Shown here: one piece after another, positions 1-6,062 of the stretch
How positions within the stretch are numbered: the stretch's first letter is position 1
Layout of the letters: each line of letters opens with the position of its first letter
Source of the DNA: Chlamydia trachomatis
Lineage (GTDB): Bacteria > Chlamydiota > Chlamydiia > Chlamydiales > 2-12-FULL-49-11
NCBI GenBank assembly: GCA_945877885.1
Contig: CAMCSI010000058.1
Location: 1 to 7,911 of the forward strand
DNA: 7,911 nucleotides
Direction of reading: 5' to 3'
Made by a program: the position numbers and the translations under genes
The notes under the pieces: generated by a model
Seen by the model: only the letters and a program-made list of their open reading frames with translations
Database searches by the model: none
What the model was told of the DNA's origin: nothing

Positions 1-19
1 TAAAATAGTAATGACATAA

Positions 20-760
20 CTAAACAACCGCCTTGCTGATCAACTGGTTAAATGACAATGCTTCCAGGGATGCTCCACCAACTAGAGCCCCATCGACATT
101 AGGTATTGATAAAATTTCTTTGATATTTTTGCTCTCCACTGACCCACCATACAAAATACGGATGTTATCTGCTTCATCCCCTGCAAGCTCTTTCAATTTG
201 TTCTTAATAAACGAATGGGTTTGTGTTATAATTTCTTTTGAGGCCACTTTTCCAGTACCTATTGCCCAAACAGGTTCATAGGCAATGGTTACTAAATGGT
301 AATGTAAATCGATTAAAGAAGATAAAGCTTCTTCAAGCATAGCTGATAAAATCTCTTCAGTTTGGCCCATCTCCCTTTCACTAAGAGTTTCGCCCACACA
401 AAGGACAAAAGGCATATTTTCCACCACCGCTCGTTCCACTTTTTTAGTAATCACTTCATTACTCTCCAAAAAAAGTTTACGTCTTTCGCTATGCCCTAGC
501 AAAACAAAATCACAACCTACATCTCTAAGCATGGATGCAGAAACCTCTCCGGTATAAGCGCCTTGGGCGTGTTCAGACATGGTTTGTGCACCAACTTTTA
601 CCTGCCGGCCCGAAACCGCAGTCTTAAGGTCAAAAATAGAGAGAAATGGAGCAGCAATTGCAATCTCGATTTCATTTTGTAAAGCAATATCTTTAATAAA
701 CAGCAATGAATCTCTTCGAAGCTTGTTCATTTTCCAATTTGCGATAATCAATTTTCTCAT
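20..760 (-). CDS. tpiA: Triose-phosphate isomerase
   Basis: This cytoplasmic (beta/alpha)8-barrel enzyme interconverts dihydroxyacetone phosphate and glyceraldehyde-3-phosphate in glycolysis and gluconeogenesis. All family signatures are visible. The N-terminal NWKMN is at residues 8-12, with Asn8 and Lys10 binding substrate. GHSERR at 89-94 contains the electrophile His90. AYEPVWAIGTG at 160-170 carries catalytic base Glu162 and leads into mobile loop 6. GGSV at 205-208 and the GALVGGASL phosphate-binding end at 224-232 are also present. The length of 246 aa is slightly under the usual 250, and the protein is intact with a TAG stop. The start puts NWKMN at the expected distance from the N-terminus. 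No Shine-Dalgarno precedes the ATG, and a promoter lies so close that the mRNA may be leaderless. The gene is divergent from xseA, as tpiS is in Chlamydia. Identity is secure; only the translation mode is inferred. Confidence 0.98.
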   Translation of the reverse strand: MRKLIIANWKMNKLRRDSLLFIKDIALQNEIEIAIAAPFLSIFDLKTAVSGRQVKVGAQTMSEHAQGAYTGEVSASMLRDVGCDFVLLGHSERRKLFLESNEVITKKVERAVVENMPFVLCVGETLSEREMGQTEEILSAMLEEALSSLIDLHYHLVTIAYEPVWAIGTGKVASKEIITQTHSFIKNKLKELAGDEADNIRILYGGSVESKNIKEILSIPNVDGALVGGASLEALSFNQLISKAVV

Positions 761-769
761 AGGTTTATA

Positions 770-799
770 AGTATATCAAAAGAAGATTTTCACTTTCAA
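770..799 (-). promoter_or_regulatory. Predicted tpiA promoter
   Basis: On the minus strand, TTGAAA (794-799, -35-like) is followed by an 18-nt spacer and TATACT (770-775, -10-like). Only 9 nt separate the -10 box from the tpiA ATG, so transcription would start within about 0-3 nt of the start codon. This agrees with the absence of any Shine-Dalgarno there. The -35 box is one arm of a palindrome shared with the xseA promoter. Both boxes are seen in the sequence; activity is inferred. Confidence 0.5.
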
Positions 800-806
800 G
801 TTGAAA
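794..806. repeat. Palindrome joining two -35 boxes
   Basis: TTTCAAGTTGAAA is an inverted repeat with 6-bp arms around one central base. Read on either strand, the right-hand arm is TTGAAA, which serves as the putative -35 of xseA (plus) and of tpiA (minus). It lies near the middle of the 77-bp divergent gap. It may be only two abutting -35 elements, or it could also be a small operator. Confidence 0.55.
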
Positions 807-829
807 ATTTGTTCTCCATGAACTATCCT
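801..829 (+). promoter_or_regulatory. Predicted xseA operon promoter
   Basis: TTGAAA (801-806) is followed by a 17-nt spacer and TATCCT (824-829, four of six matches to the -10 consensus). Eight nt then separate the -10 box from the xseA ATG, placing the predicted transcription start at or within about 2 nt of the start codon. No ribosome binding site is present in that gap. The promoter would drive xseA, xseB, the mini-ORF and nadK. Activity is inferred from spacing and from symmetry with the tpiA promoter. Confidence 0.45.
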
Positions 830-837
830 ATTTAGTC

Positions 838-2115
838 ATGCAAAAAACTGATAAAAACCTTCATACCGTCTCTTCCCTAACCTACGAAATCAAAAATCTT
901 TTTGAGTCAAACTTCAAAATGGTTAAAGTAAAGGGTGAAATCTCAAATCTGAAAAAACAGCAGAGCGGTCATGTCTATTTCACCTTAAAAGATAATGCAA
1001 GCTCCATATCGGTCGCTCTTTTTGCCGGATACGCCGGTCAAACTCTTATTCCAAAAGATGGCGATGAGGTGATTGTGGAAGGAGAGGTTTCTGTTTATGC
1101 CCCTCGTGGAAGCTATCAAATTATCGCAAAGCAAATTTCAAAAACTGGTGCGGGTGATCTTTTAATGAAGCTTCACCTATTAAAAGAAGAGCTTTCTAAA
1201 AAAGGATACTTTGATCCCCAGCGAAAAAAACCTCTCCCAAAATTTCCTAAAAAAATTGGTGTGGTGACAAGTGGAACAGGATCAGTGATTAAAGATATTA
1301 TCAATGTTTTATCCCGAAGATATCCAAATTTTCAACTGATTTTAAACCCAGTAGCGGTGCAGGGCCCAGGTGCAGAACTTGAGATTGCAAAGGCTATTAA
1401 TGATTTTAATAAATATAATCTTGTAGATGTGATGATTGTAGGACGTGGTGGTGGTTCCTTAGAAGATCTATTTTGTTTTAATGAGCGGGTAGTTGCTGAG
1501 GCTATTTTTGCTTCGAAAATTCCCATCATTTCTGCCTGTGGTCATGAAACCGATTTTACCATTGCTGACTTTGTGGCCGATGTTCGAGCACCCACCCCTT
1601 CTGCGGCAGCAGAGCTTGTTGTAGTTGATAAACAAGCAGTGCAAACAGCTCTTGAAAAAGTGAAACATGGAATTGTAAGGGGGGCACATTCAAAACTTCG
1701 TATCTACAAAGAAGCTTTGTCTAAGATGGAGAGATCAAGGTACTTTGTCTCCCCTTATTCGATGCTTTCGATCTTTATTCAAAATATGGATAATTTATCC
1801 ACAGATCTAGATAGTGCCATTGCAAGACAACTTACACTTAAAAAGGCAATGACAGGAGAAAGACGAAAAACTCTTTATCTATTTTCTCCGCAAGCGAGGG
1901 TGGAAAATGCAAAATTAAAGGTAAAAGCTCTTAAAGAGCATCTATCTTCGGTAAATCCAAAAAATATTTTAGGAAAAGGTTACTCATTGATTTTTCGAGA
2001 AGGAAATAATGAGTTAATCAGCTCCACCAAACAACTAAAAACTGATGAGAGCATAGTCATTCAGCTGCATGACGGAAAGGCTGCAGCATCCATCAAAACC
2101 CTAAAGGAAATATAA
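838..2115 (+). CDS. xseA: Exodeoxyribonuclease VII large subunit
   Basis: This is the catalytic subunit of exonuclease VII, which degrades single-stranded DNA to oligonucleotides from either end in DNA repair and recombination. It works in a complex with several XseB copies. An N-terminal OB-fold ssDNA-binding domain spans about residues 10-103, including the family-typical VKGEISN (31-37) and SGHVYFTLKD (43-52). The nuclease domain begins near KKIGVVTSGTGS (138-149). It contains Asp153, the GRGGGS motif (202-207) and the block GHETDF...RAPTPSAAAE (235-259) with His236 and Asp239. A helical region from about 265 to 370 should bind XseB, and the C-terminal ILGKGYSLI segment is conserved in the family. 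At 425 aa the protein is complete, and the chosen ATG leaves the OB fold whole; the next Met, residue 28, would cut into it. No Shine-Dalgarno is present. XseB follows after 5 bp. Confidence 0.97.
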   Translation: MQKTDKNLHTVSSLTYEIKNLFESNFKMVKVKGEISNLKKQQSGHVYFTLKDNASSISVALFAGYAGQTLIPKDGDEVIVEGEVSVYAPRGSYQIIAKQISKTGAGDLLMKLHLLKEELSKKGYFDPQRKKPLPKFPKKIGVVTSGTGSVIKDIINVLSRRYPNFQLILNPVAVQGPGAELEIAKAINDFNKYNLVDVMIVGRGGGSLEDLFCFNERVVAEAIFASKIPIISACGHETDFTIADFVADVRAPTPSAAAELVVVDKQAVQTALEKVKHGIVRGAHSKLRIYKEALSKMERSRYFVSPYSMLSIFIQNMDNLSTDLDSAIARQLTLKKAMTGERRKTLYLFSPQARVENAKLKVKALKEHLSSVNPKNILGKGYSLIFREGNNELISSTKQLKTDESIVIQLHDGKAAASIKTLKEI

Positions 2116-2120
2116 ACAAT

Positions 2121-2393
2121 ATGACAAAAGAAACCACATTTGAAGAAGCTTATGCAAGGCTTGAAGAGATTTTAGATAAAATCAATCTTGGGGAGATCTC
2201 TTTGGATAAATCCATCAACTTATATGAGGAAGCCGACAAGCTTATTAAGCACTGTAATACCAAAATTGATGCAGCAGAAAAACGTATTACTACGTTAATG
2301 AAAAACAGAGACAAAGAACTAATCACTGACGAAGATGGCAACCCTGTTGAAAAAGATTTTATTCACGAAAAAGAGCACCATCTAGATTCTTAA
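2121..2393 (+). CDS. xseB: Exodeoxyribonuclease VII small subunit
   Basis: This small helical subunit assembles on XseA to form active exonuclease VII. The 90-aa length is usual for the family. The signature FEEAYARLEEIL (residues 7-18), the GEISLDKSINLYEEADKLI stretch (24-42) and the following C..KI..AEKRI pattern are the two-helix hairpin typical of XseB. The tail after about residue 65 is acidic and His-rich (ending EHHLDS) and is probably disordered. It starts 5 bp after the xseA stop. A purine-rich AAAGGA (2103-2108) inside the end of xseA, 12 nt upstream, is the likely ribosome binding site, so translation is probably coupled to xseA. The pairing with xseA makes the call firm despite the short length. 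Confidence 0.95.
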   Translation: MTKETTFEEAYARLEEILDKINLGEISLDKSINLYEEADKLIKHCNTKIDAAEKRITTLMKNRDKELITDEDGNPVEKDFIHEKEHHLDS

Positions 2394-2409
2394 TCTTTTA
2401 ATAACAAGC

Positions 2410-2493
2410 ATGGTAGATAGAGGAAAAAAGATTTCTAGTAAAATTGCACTCCCTCATGGTAAGAGTGAAGAAAAGCGAGCTATTGTAACATGA
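2410..2493 (+). CDS. Hypothetical 27-aa mini-ORF before nadK
   Basis: An ATG-initiated 27-codon frame occupies nearly all of the 96-bp gap between xseB and nadK, and its TGA overlaps the nadK ATG as ATGA (2490-2493). The predicted peptide starts MVDRGKKISS and ends EEKRAIVT. It is basic, with 7 Lys/Arg against 3 Asp/Glu, and has no membrane segment or cysteine. The frame is closed upstream by TAG at 2383-2385, so it is not a tail of a longer gene in this window. No clear Shine-Dalgarno precedes it. It could be a real small protein or a leader that couples nadK translation to the operon. It could also be chance, since 84 bp open is short. I recognise no family. Confidence 0.35.
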   Translation: MVDRGKKISSKIALPHGKSEEKRAIVT

Positions 2494-3374
2494 AGATAGG
2501 GGTATGTCCAAGTTCTAAAAAAGCACCGGCAAAGAATTTTGTTATTCCTATTGTGGAATATTTACACAGAAATAACGTTGAAGTGTTTATTGATGAAGAG
2601 GTTAAGGATCATTTTACTCTTCCTGTGATCGAAAAAACCACACCGATCGATCTTTTTATCACCTTAGGAGGTGATGGCACTTTGTTGTATTTTGTGGATA
2701 AATATAGCTACCGAGACAGCCCGAAATTTACAGCGATAAACTTTGGTTCTTTAGGATTTATGGCAGATATCAGGATAGAGGAGTTTGAAGGATATCTTAG
2801 TGATATTGTAAGCAAAAATTGGAAAAGCCACGATAGGCTGATGATTGAGGCAATTTCTTCAACAGGAGCTACCTTTCAAGCGGTAAATGATGTTGTGCTC
2901 CATAGAGGCGGGATCAAAAGCATGGTGGATCTTGAAGTGACGATCGACGGTTTATATTTTAACACCTTTGAATCAGATGGGCTCATTATTTCTACCCCAA
3001 CTGGATCAACTGCCTACTCCCTTGCTGCAGGCGGCCCTATCATGTATCCATCCCTTAAAGCCCTTGCCATCACCCCAATATGCCCTCATACTCTTACCAC
3101 TCGCCCCTTTATTGTCCCTGACACCTCCTTAATAGAAATTCGCTCCATTTCTGAAGATCAAGCAATTACCGTTACGATGGATGGCCTTGCCTCTTTTGAC
3201 CTAAATCCAAAAGAGACGGCAACGGTAAAGCTCAGTAAAAAAGTGTTTACCTTGATAAGCTTTCCGAATAAAGATAATTCCTTCTACTCCACCCTAAGAA
3301 AAAAACTTGGATGGAAAGGAAGTAATCGACACGTATCTAAATTCACCACTCAAAATCCCTCAAAAGAATTTTAA
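2490..3374 (+). CDS. nadK: NAD kinase
   Basis: This cytoplasmic enzyme phosphorylates NAD at the 2'-hydroxyl of its adenosine ribose, using ATP or polyphosphate, and is the only known route to NADP. The GGDGT motif (residues 60-64, Asp62 catalytic) is followed by the NFGSLGFMADI segment (84-94). The NE/D motif appears as AVNDVVLHRG, so Asn133-Asp134 stands in place of the commoner Asn-Glu. The glycine-rich core SDGLIISTPTGSTAYSLAAG (162-181) and PHTLTTRPFIVPD (199-211) complete the fold. At 294 aa it is full length. The start fits the usual MKIGV-type beta-strand opening. No Shine-Dalgarno is evident, and the ATG overlaps the stop of the 27-codon ORF, so translational coupling is plausible. 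It is transcribed with xseA-xseB. In Chlamydia this position after xseB holds dxs, as I recall. Confidence 0.96.
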   Translation: MKIGVCPSSKKAPAKNFVIPIVEYLHRNNVEVFIDEEVKDHFTLPVIEKTTPIDLFITLGGDGTLLYFVDKYSYRDSPKFTAINFGSLGFMADIRIEEFEGYLSDIVSKNWKSHDRLMIEAISSTGATFQAVNDVVLHRGGIKSMVDLEVTIDGLYFNTFESDGLIISTPTGSTAYSLAAGGPIMYPSLKALAITPICPHTLTTRPFIVPDTSLIEIRSISEDQAITVTMDGLASFDLNPKETATVKLSKKVFTLISFPNKDNSFYSTLRKKLGWKGSNRHVSKFTTQNPSKEF

Positions 3375-3410
3375 TCATTTTTCCTCTCCCTGAATTTTCT
3401 AAATGGTGAG

Positions 3411-3425
3411 CTAAAGTTGCTTTAG
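3411..3425 (+). terminator. Weak hairpin after nadK
   Basis: CTAAAG-TTG-CTTTAG is a perfect 6-bp stem with a 3-nt loop, 37 bp after the nadK stop. A T-rich run (TTGTTTTT) comes only about 13 nt later rather than directly after the stem. It is a poor intrinsic terminator by the usual rules, but it is the best short stem in the spacer. Confidence 0.25.
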
Positions 3426-3456
3426 ACTTAAATCCCTTGTTTTTAAATACCCTATG

Positions 3457-3493
3457 ATAAATTTTATTGAAAAAATAATTGACTAAAATTTAT
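3457..3493. repeat. 10-bp AT inverted repeat over promoter
   Basis: ATAAATTTTA (3457-3466) and TAAAATTTAT (3484-3493) are perfect 10-bp inverted arms around a 17-nt loop. The right arm overlaps the last base of a TTGACT -35 box and is followed directly by a run of T (3494-3498). It could be an operator for the downstream gene or an all-A:U terminator-like hairpin for nadK. The region is very AT-rich, so chance is also possible. Confidence 0.4.
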
Positions 3494-3509
3494 TTTTTGT
3501 TATTATAAT
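3479..3509 (+). promoter_or_regulatory. Predicted promoter of the 471-aa ORF
   Basis: TTGACT (3479-3484, five of six to consensus) lies upstream of TATAAT (3504-3509, perfect consensus) with a 19-nt spacer. An alternative -10, TATTAT (3501-3506), gives 16 nt. Transcription would start near 3516, leaving a leader of about 25 nt with a ribosome binding site (TGAGGA, 3528-3533) 9 nt before the ATG. It is the best-looking promoter in the window. Confidence 0.6.
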
Positions 3510-3542
3510 ATAAATTTTTCACAAAACTGAGGAAATTCTCAA

Positions 3543-4958
3543 ATGTCATTAACTTTAAACAACGCTCAGCATTTAAGAAGCAACCTAGTAAATCTAAATG
3601 AGAATTTGTTAGGCTTAGATAAAAAGATCAAGCTTATTGATACTCGTTTAAAAAACCCTATTCTTCTTGTGATTGGTATAATTTTCACACTTGGAATTCT
3701 ACAACTTGTTTTTATAATACAAAAAGCCGTTATGAAAACCCAAATGCGTAAGATTCACGCCGAAATTATCCATGTTAATGCAAAAATTGACCAAAACTCT
3801 AATGGACTAAAACCGAAAATACCTAAACAGGATAAGAGCTCTTCTTCGAATAGTTCACCTAAACTACCCCAAAGAATAATCACTGAAAAAGAAGCACCAA
3901 AACCAAAGACACCTACGGAATTAGAGATAATTGCTCAACCTGAACTAATTGCTCAACCAGAGGTTATTGCTGCGCAAGAGGCACCAAAACCAGAGGCACC
4001 TGCACAACAAGAGGCACCTGCACAACAAGAGGCACCTGCACAACAAGAGGCACCTGCACAACAAGAGGCACCTGCACAACAAGAGGCACCCTTAGAACAA
4101 GAGGCACCTGCACAACAAGAGGCACCTGCACAACAAGAGGCACCTGCACAACAAGAGGCACCCTTAGAACAAGAGGAATTTACCGAAACAAAAGAAGACG
4201 AAGCGATGGCAGCTGAACAAAAATACCAACCAACATCTAAAGAGCTTCATGAAAAATTTAATCCAGCAATAGATGGAGCATTAGAAAAAATAGCCGCAAC
4301 TGTTAACAGAGCAGAAAATGCAGAAGAGGCTGCGATACAAGCAAATGCAGAGGCAGTGCAAGCTGCATCAAGGGCCACATTAGCAAAAAATATACCCTCT
4401 TTAGTTAGGGGATCAAACGTTCGTAAGGCCATGGCAAAAGCAAAGGCTGCAATTTTACTGCTTAAAGAAGCAGAGGCTAACGTAGCCCAATCATTTTTTG
4501 ATTGCAGTAATATATTTAAACAATGGGTGGCAGAAAAAGATAATGCTAAAACAGAATTAGCTATTGCAAAACGTAATGTACCTGCAGACCCTATGCTACA
4601 ATTGGCAGTACCAATAGAATATGCTGGGGAATTAATAGCAGCTGAAACCGAACTTAGAGCAGCTAGAAGGGAAAAAAGTGAAGCACAAGGGGACGATGAT
4701 ACACTCCTTGCAAAAGGAAGAGTCAAAGCTGCGAAAAACAGATTAAGAGATGTACATAAAAGAGCATATGCACCGACAGCAGCATTACGAGAAGCAGAAA
4801 GAAAATTACGTAGCTTTGAAGAAGAAGCACTTAAAGATTCCGAAGCCGCACATGCACATCTGCTCATGGCAGAGGAAAAAAAAGAGGATTTATCAAAAGC
4901 TGCTGAGGAAGCATTAATGAAATTAGGATTAATAACACCAGGTAAAAAGAAACAGTAG
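3543..4958 (+). CDS. Membrane-anchored Pro-repeat/coiled-coil protein, unknown
   Basis: I recognise no named family. Residues 1-37 are polar and end in a basic stretch. Residues 39-60 are one strongly hydrophobic helix with positive charges on both sides, so topology is unclear. Residues 61-127 are a linker rich in Lys, Ser and Pro. From 128 a six-residue periodicity begins (EIIAQP, ELIAQP, EVIAAQ), then ten exact hexapeptides (151-210): eight EAPAQQ and two EAPLEQ. Residues 230-460 are Ala/Glu/Lys-rich and mostly helical, probably coiled coil, broken by Pro-containing turns near 284, 347-357 and 411. The tail is basic (PGKKKQ). The layout of membrane helix, extended Pro/Gln stalk and helical domain resembles TolA/TonB-like spanners in shape only. 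In a chlamydial host a secreted or inclusion-membrane role is conceivable, but the hydrophobic part is a single span rather than a bilobed Inc pair. It has its own promoter and ribosome binding site and no operon partner. Confidence 0.85.
   Translation: MSLTLNNAQHLRSNLVNLNENLLGLDKKIKLIDTRLKNPILLVIGIIFTLGILQLVFIIQKAVMKTQMRKIHAEIIHVNAKIDQNSNGLKPKIPKQDKSSSSNSSPKLPQRIITEKEAPKPKTPTELEIIAQPELIAQPEVIAAQEAPKPEAPAQQEAPAQQEAPAQQEAPAQQEAPAQQEAPLEQEAPAQQEAPAQQEAPAQQEAPLEQEEFTETKEDEAMAAEQKYQPTSKELHEKFNPAIDGALEKIAATVNRAENAEEAAIQANAEAVQAASRATLAKNIPSLVRGSNVRKAMAKAKAAILLLKEAEANVAQSFFDCSNIFKQWVAEKDNAKTELAIAKRNVPADPMLQLAVPIEYAGELIAAETELRAARREKSEAQGDDDTLLAKGRVKAAKNRLRDVHKRAYAPTAALREAERKLRSFEEEALKDSEAAHAHLLMAEEKKEDLSKAAEEALMKLGLITPGKKKQ
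3924..3977 (+). repeat. Degenerate 18-bp repeats before array
   Basis: Three diverged 18-bp units encode EIIAQP, ELIAQP and EVIAAQ, followed by a 15-bp EAPKP unit (3978-3992). They are in phase with the codons and share the 6-residue period of the exact array. They look like an older, decayed edge or a related repeat family. Confidence 0.7.
3993..4172 (+). repeat. Tandem 18-bp minisatellite, 10 units
   Basis: Ten head-to-tail copies of an 18-bp unit lie in frame. Units 1-5 and 7-9 are identical (GAGGCACCTGCACAACAA, coding EAPAQQ). Units 6 (4083-4100) and 10 (4155-4172) are identical to each other (GAGGCACCCTTAGAACAA, coding EAPLEQ). Units 3-6 and 7-10 therefore form two exact 72-bp copies. 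The near-perfect DNA identity, not only protein identity, points to recent expansion by slippage or unequal recombination. Because 18 is a multiple of 3, copy-number change would keep the reading frame. Confidence 0.95.
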
Positions 4959-5023
4959 ACTATATTTTCTTGTAATAGACTTTTAACGTAAGATCCCTGC
5001 TTAACAAATCTTAAAAACTCTTT

Positions 5024-6052
5024 TCAATAGGAATGATCCGTTAGACGTGTTTTACCTCTAAAGATGGTGTATAATATCCCCCCATAAAGGAAAACAAGAG
5101 GTAGTCCTGTTACAGCAATTACAAGCGTTACAATCAAAGTAGTTCTTTGTGCCGCTGCATTATAGATGGTGAGAGTATTTTGAGCATAGTTTAAAGAAGA
5201 TGGTATCATATTGGGAAAGGTGCCAATCAAGGCGAGAGAAAAGAGCAAGGTAATGGTAATCATAGAAAATAAAAAGCTATAGCCATAGCGTTTAAGACTT
5301 ATCATAAATGGGATCATCCCCATACATAGGACTAACAATACTGGTACTGCAAATAACACTTTATACGTTAGAAAAACATTCGTAATTTGAGGCAATTGTA
5401 ACCAAGTCCAAATGGTAGCACCAATAAAAAATAGAAAGAAGGCAGGAGCTGTGACTCTTGCAAACTGATGAAGCTTTTGTTGAAGTTTTTCTTCTGTTTT
5501 CATCAATAAAAAGAGGTTTCCATGCATAGTAAAAAGCGAAATTGCAAAAAATCCCATAAAAACTGCGTAAAGACTAAAATTTTCAGAAAATGCGAAATAA
5601 AGCTCTCTATTTTGATCTAAAGGCACCCCAATGAGTAAATTTCCAAGCAAGACGCCTGCAGAAAAAGTAATCAACACACTTCCTAGCCAAAAGATAGTAT
5701 CCCAAAAGTAGCGCCAGGTTAAAGATTCCTCTTTTGACCGAAATTCAATGGCTATGCCGCGAAGAATAAACCCTAAAAGCATTACCATAATAAGTAAGTA
5801 AAATCCTGAAAAAATAATTGCATAAACATCTGGAAATGCAATTAATAGCGATCCAACAATCGCAATTAGCCATACCTCATTTCCATCCCAAAAGGGGCCG
5901 ATAGAATTTAAAAAAATACGCCGATTCCTATCTTCTCCGGCAAAAATTTGAAGCATTCCCACCCCTAGATCAAAGCCATCTAAGACTACATAAAGAACAA
6001 CGGATGCTCCAACAATTAGATAACATAATATTTGCATTAACTCTGTTGACAT
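5024..6052 (-). CDS. cydB: Cytochrome bd oxidase subunit II
   Basis: This is the second integral membrane subunit of cytochrome bd quinol:O2 oxidoreductase, which pairs with CydA and supports high-affinity respiration. Family motifs are plain: LDGFDLGVGML (residues 24-34), the GPFWDGNEVWL block (52-62), RGIAIEFR (98-105) and, late in the protein, TFPNMIPSS. About eight to nine hydrophobic helices fill the 342 aa, which is normal for the shorter CydB form. The start is fixed by AGAGGT (6057-6062) 4 nt before the ATG, placed right at the cydA stop. The cydA-cydB gap is 10 bp, so the two are co-transcribed and probably coupled. The gene ends convergently 65 bp from the repeat protein gene, with no strong terminator visible between them. 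Identity is secure. Confidence 0.96.
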   Translation of the reverse strand: MSTELMQILCYLIVGASVVLYVVLDGFDLGVGMLQIFAGEDRNRRIFLNSIGPFWDGNEVWLIAIVGSLLIAFPDVYAIIFSGFYLLIMVMLLGFILRGIAIEFRSKEESLTWRYFWDTIFWLGSVLITFSAGVLLGNLLIGVPLDQNRELYFAFSENFSLYAVFMGFFAISLFTMHGNLFLLMKTEEKLQQKLHQFARVTAPAFFLFFIGATIWTWLQLPQITNVFLTYKVLFAVPVLLVLCMGMIPFMISLKRYGYSFLFSMITITLLFSLALIGTFPNMIPSSLNYAQNTLTIYNAAAQRTTLIVTLVIAVTGLPLVFLYGGILYTIFRGKTRLTDHSY

Positions 6053-6056
6053 ACTT

Positions 6057-6062
6057 ACCTCT
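6057..6062 (-). promoter_or_regulatory. cydB ribosome binding site
   Basis: On the minus strand AGAGGT directly follows the cydA TAA and lies 4 nt before the cydB ATG. It is the clearest Shine-Dalgarno in the window. It contrasts with the absence of one before tpiA, xseA and nadK. Confidence 0.7.

Noticed and set aside
33..281. 82-codon plus-strand frame opposite the end of tpiA
   Set aside because: It is a shadow of a full-length, motif-complete tpiA and shows no ribosome binding site or recognisable product.
3964..4161. 65-codon minus-strand frame of VPLVVQ repeats
   Set aside because: It is the reverse complement of the 18-bp array. A repeat length divisible by three keeps several frames open automatically.
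4247..4867. 206-codon open frame on the minus strand inside the repeat protein gene
   Set aside because: It is antisense to an Ala/Glu/Lys-rich reading frame whose GCA, GAA and AAA codons seldom give stops in reverse. The Ser/Ala/Leu-rich product has no motif, and the sense frame has promoter, ribosome binding site and coherent architecture.
4989..5013. TAAGAT/ATCTTA inverted repeat as a shared terminator between the convergent genes
   Set aside because: The stem is 6 bp, AT-rich, has a 13-nt loop and no T-run on either strand, so it is too weak to call.
4900..5023. Search for a cydX-like small gene after cydB
   Set aside because: The minus-strand sequence after the cydB stop has no ATG-started hydrophobic frame before it runs into the end of the convergent gene.
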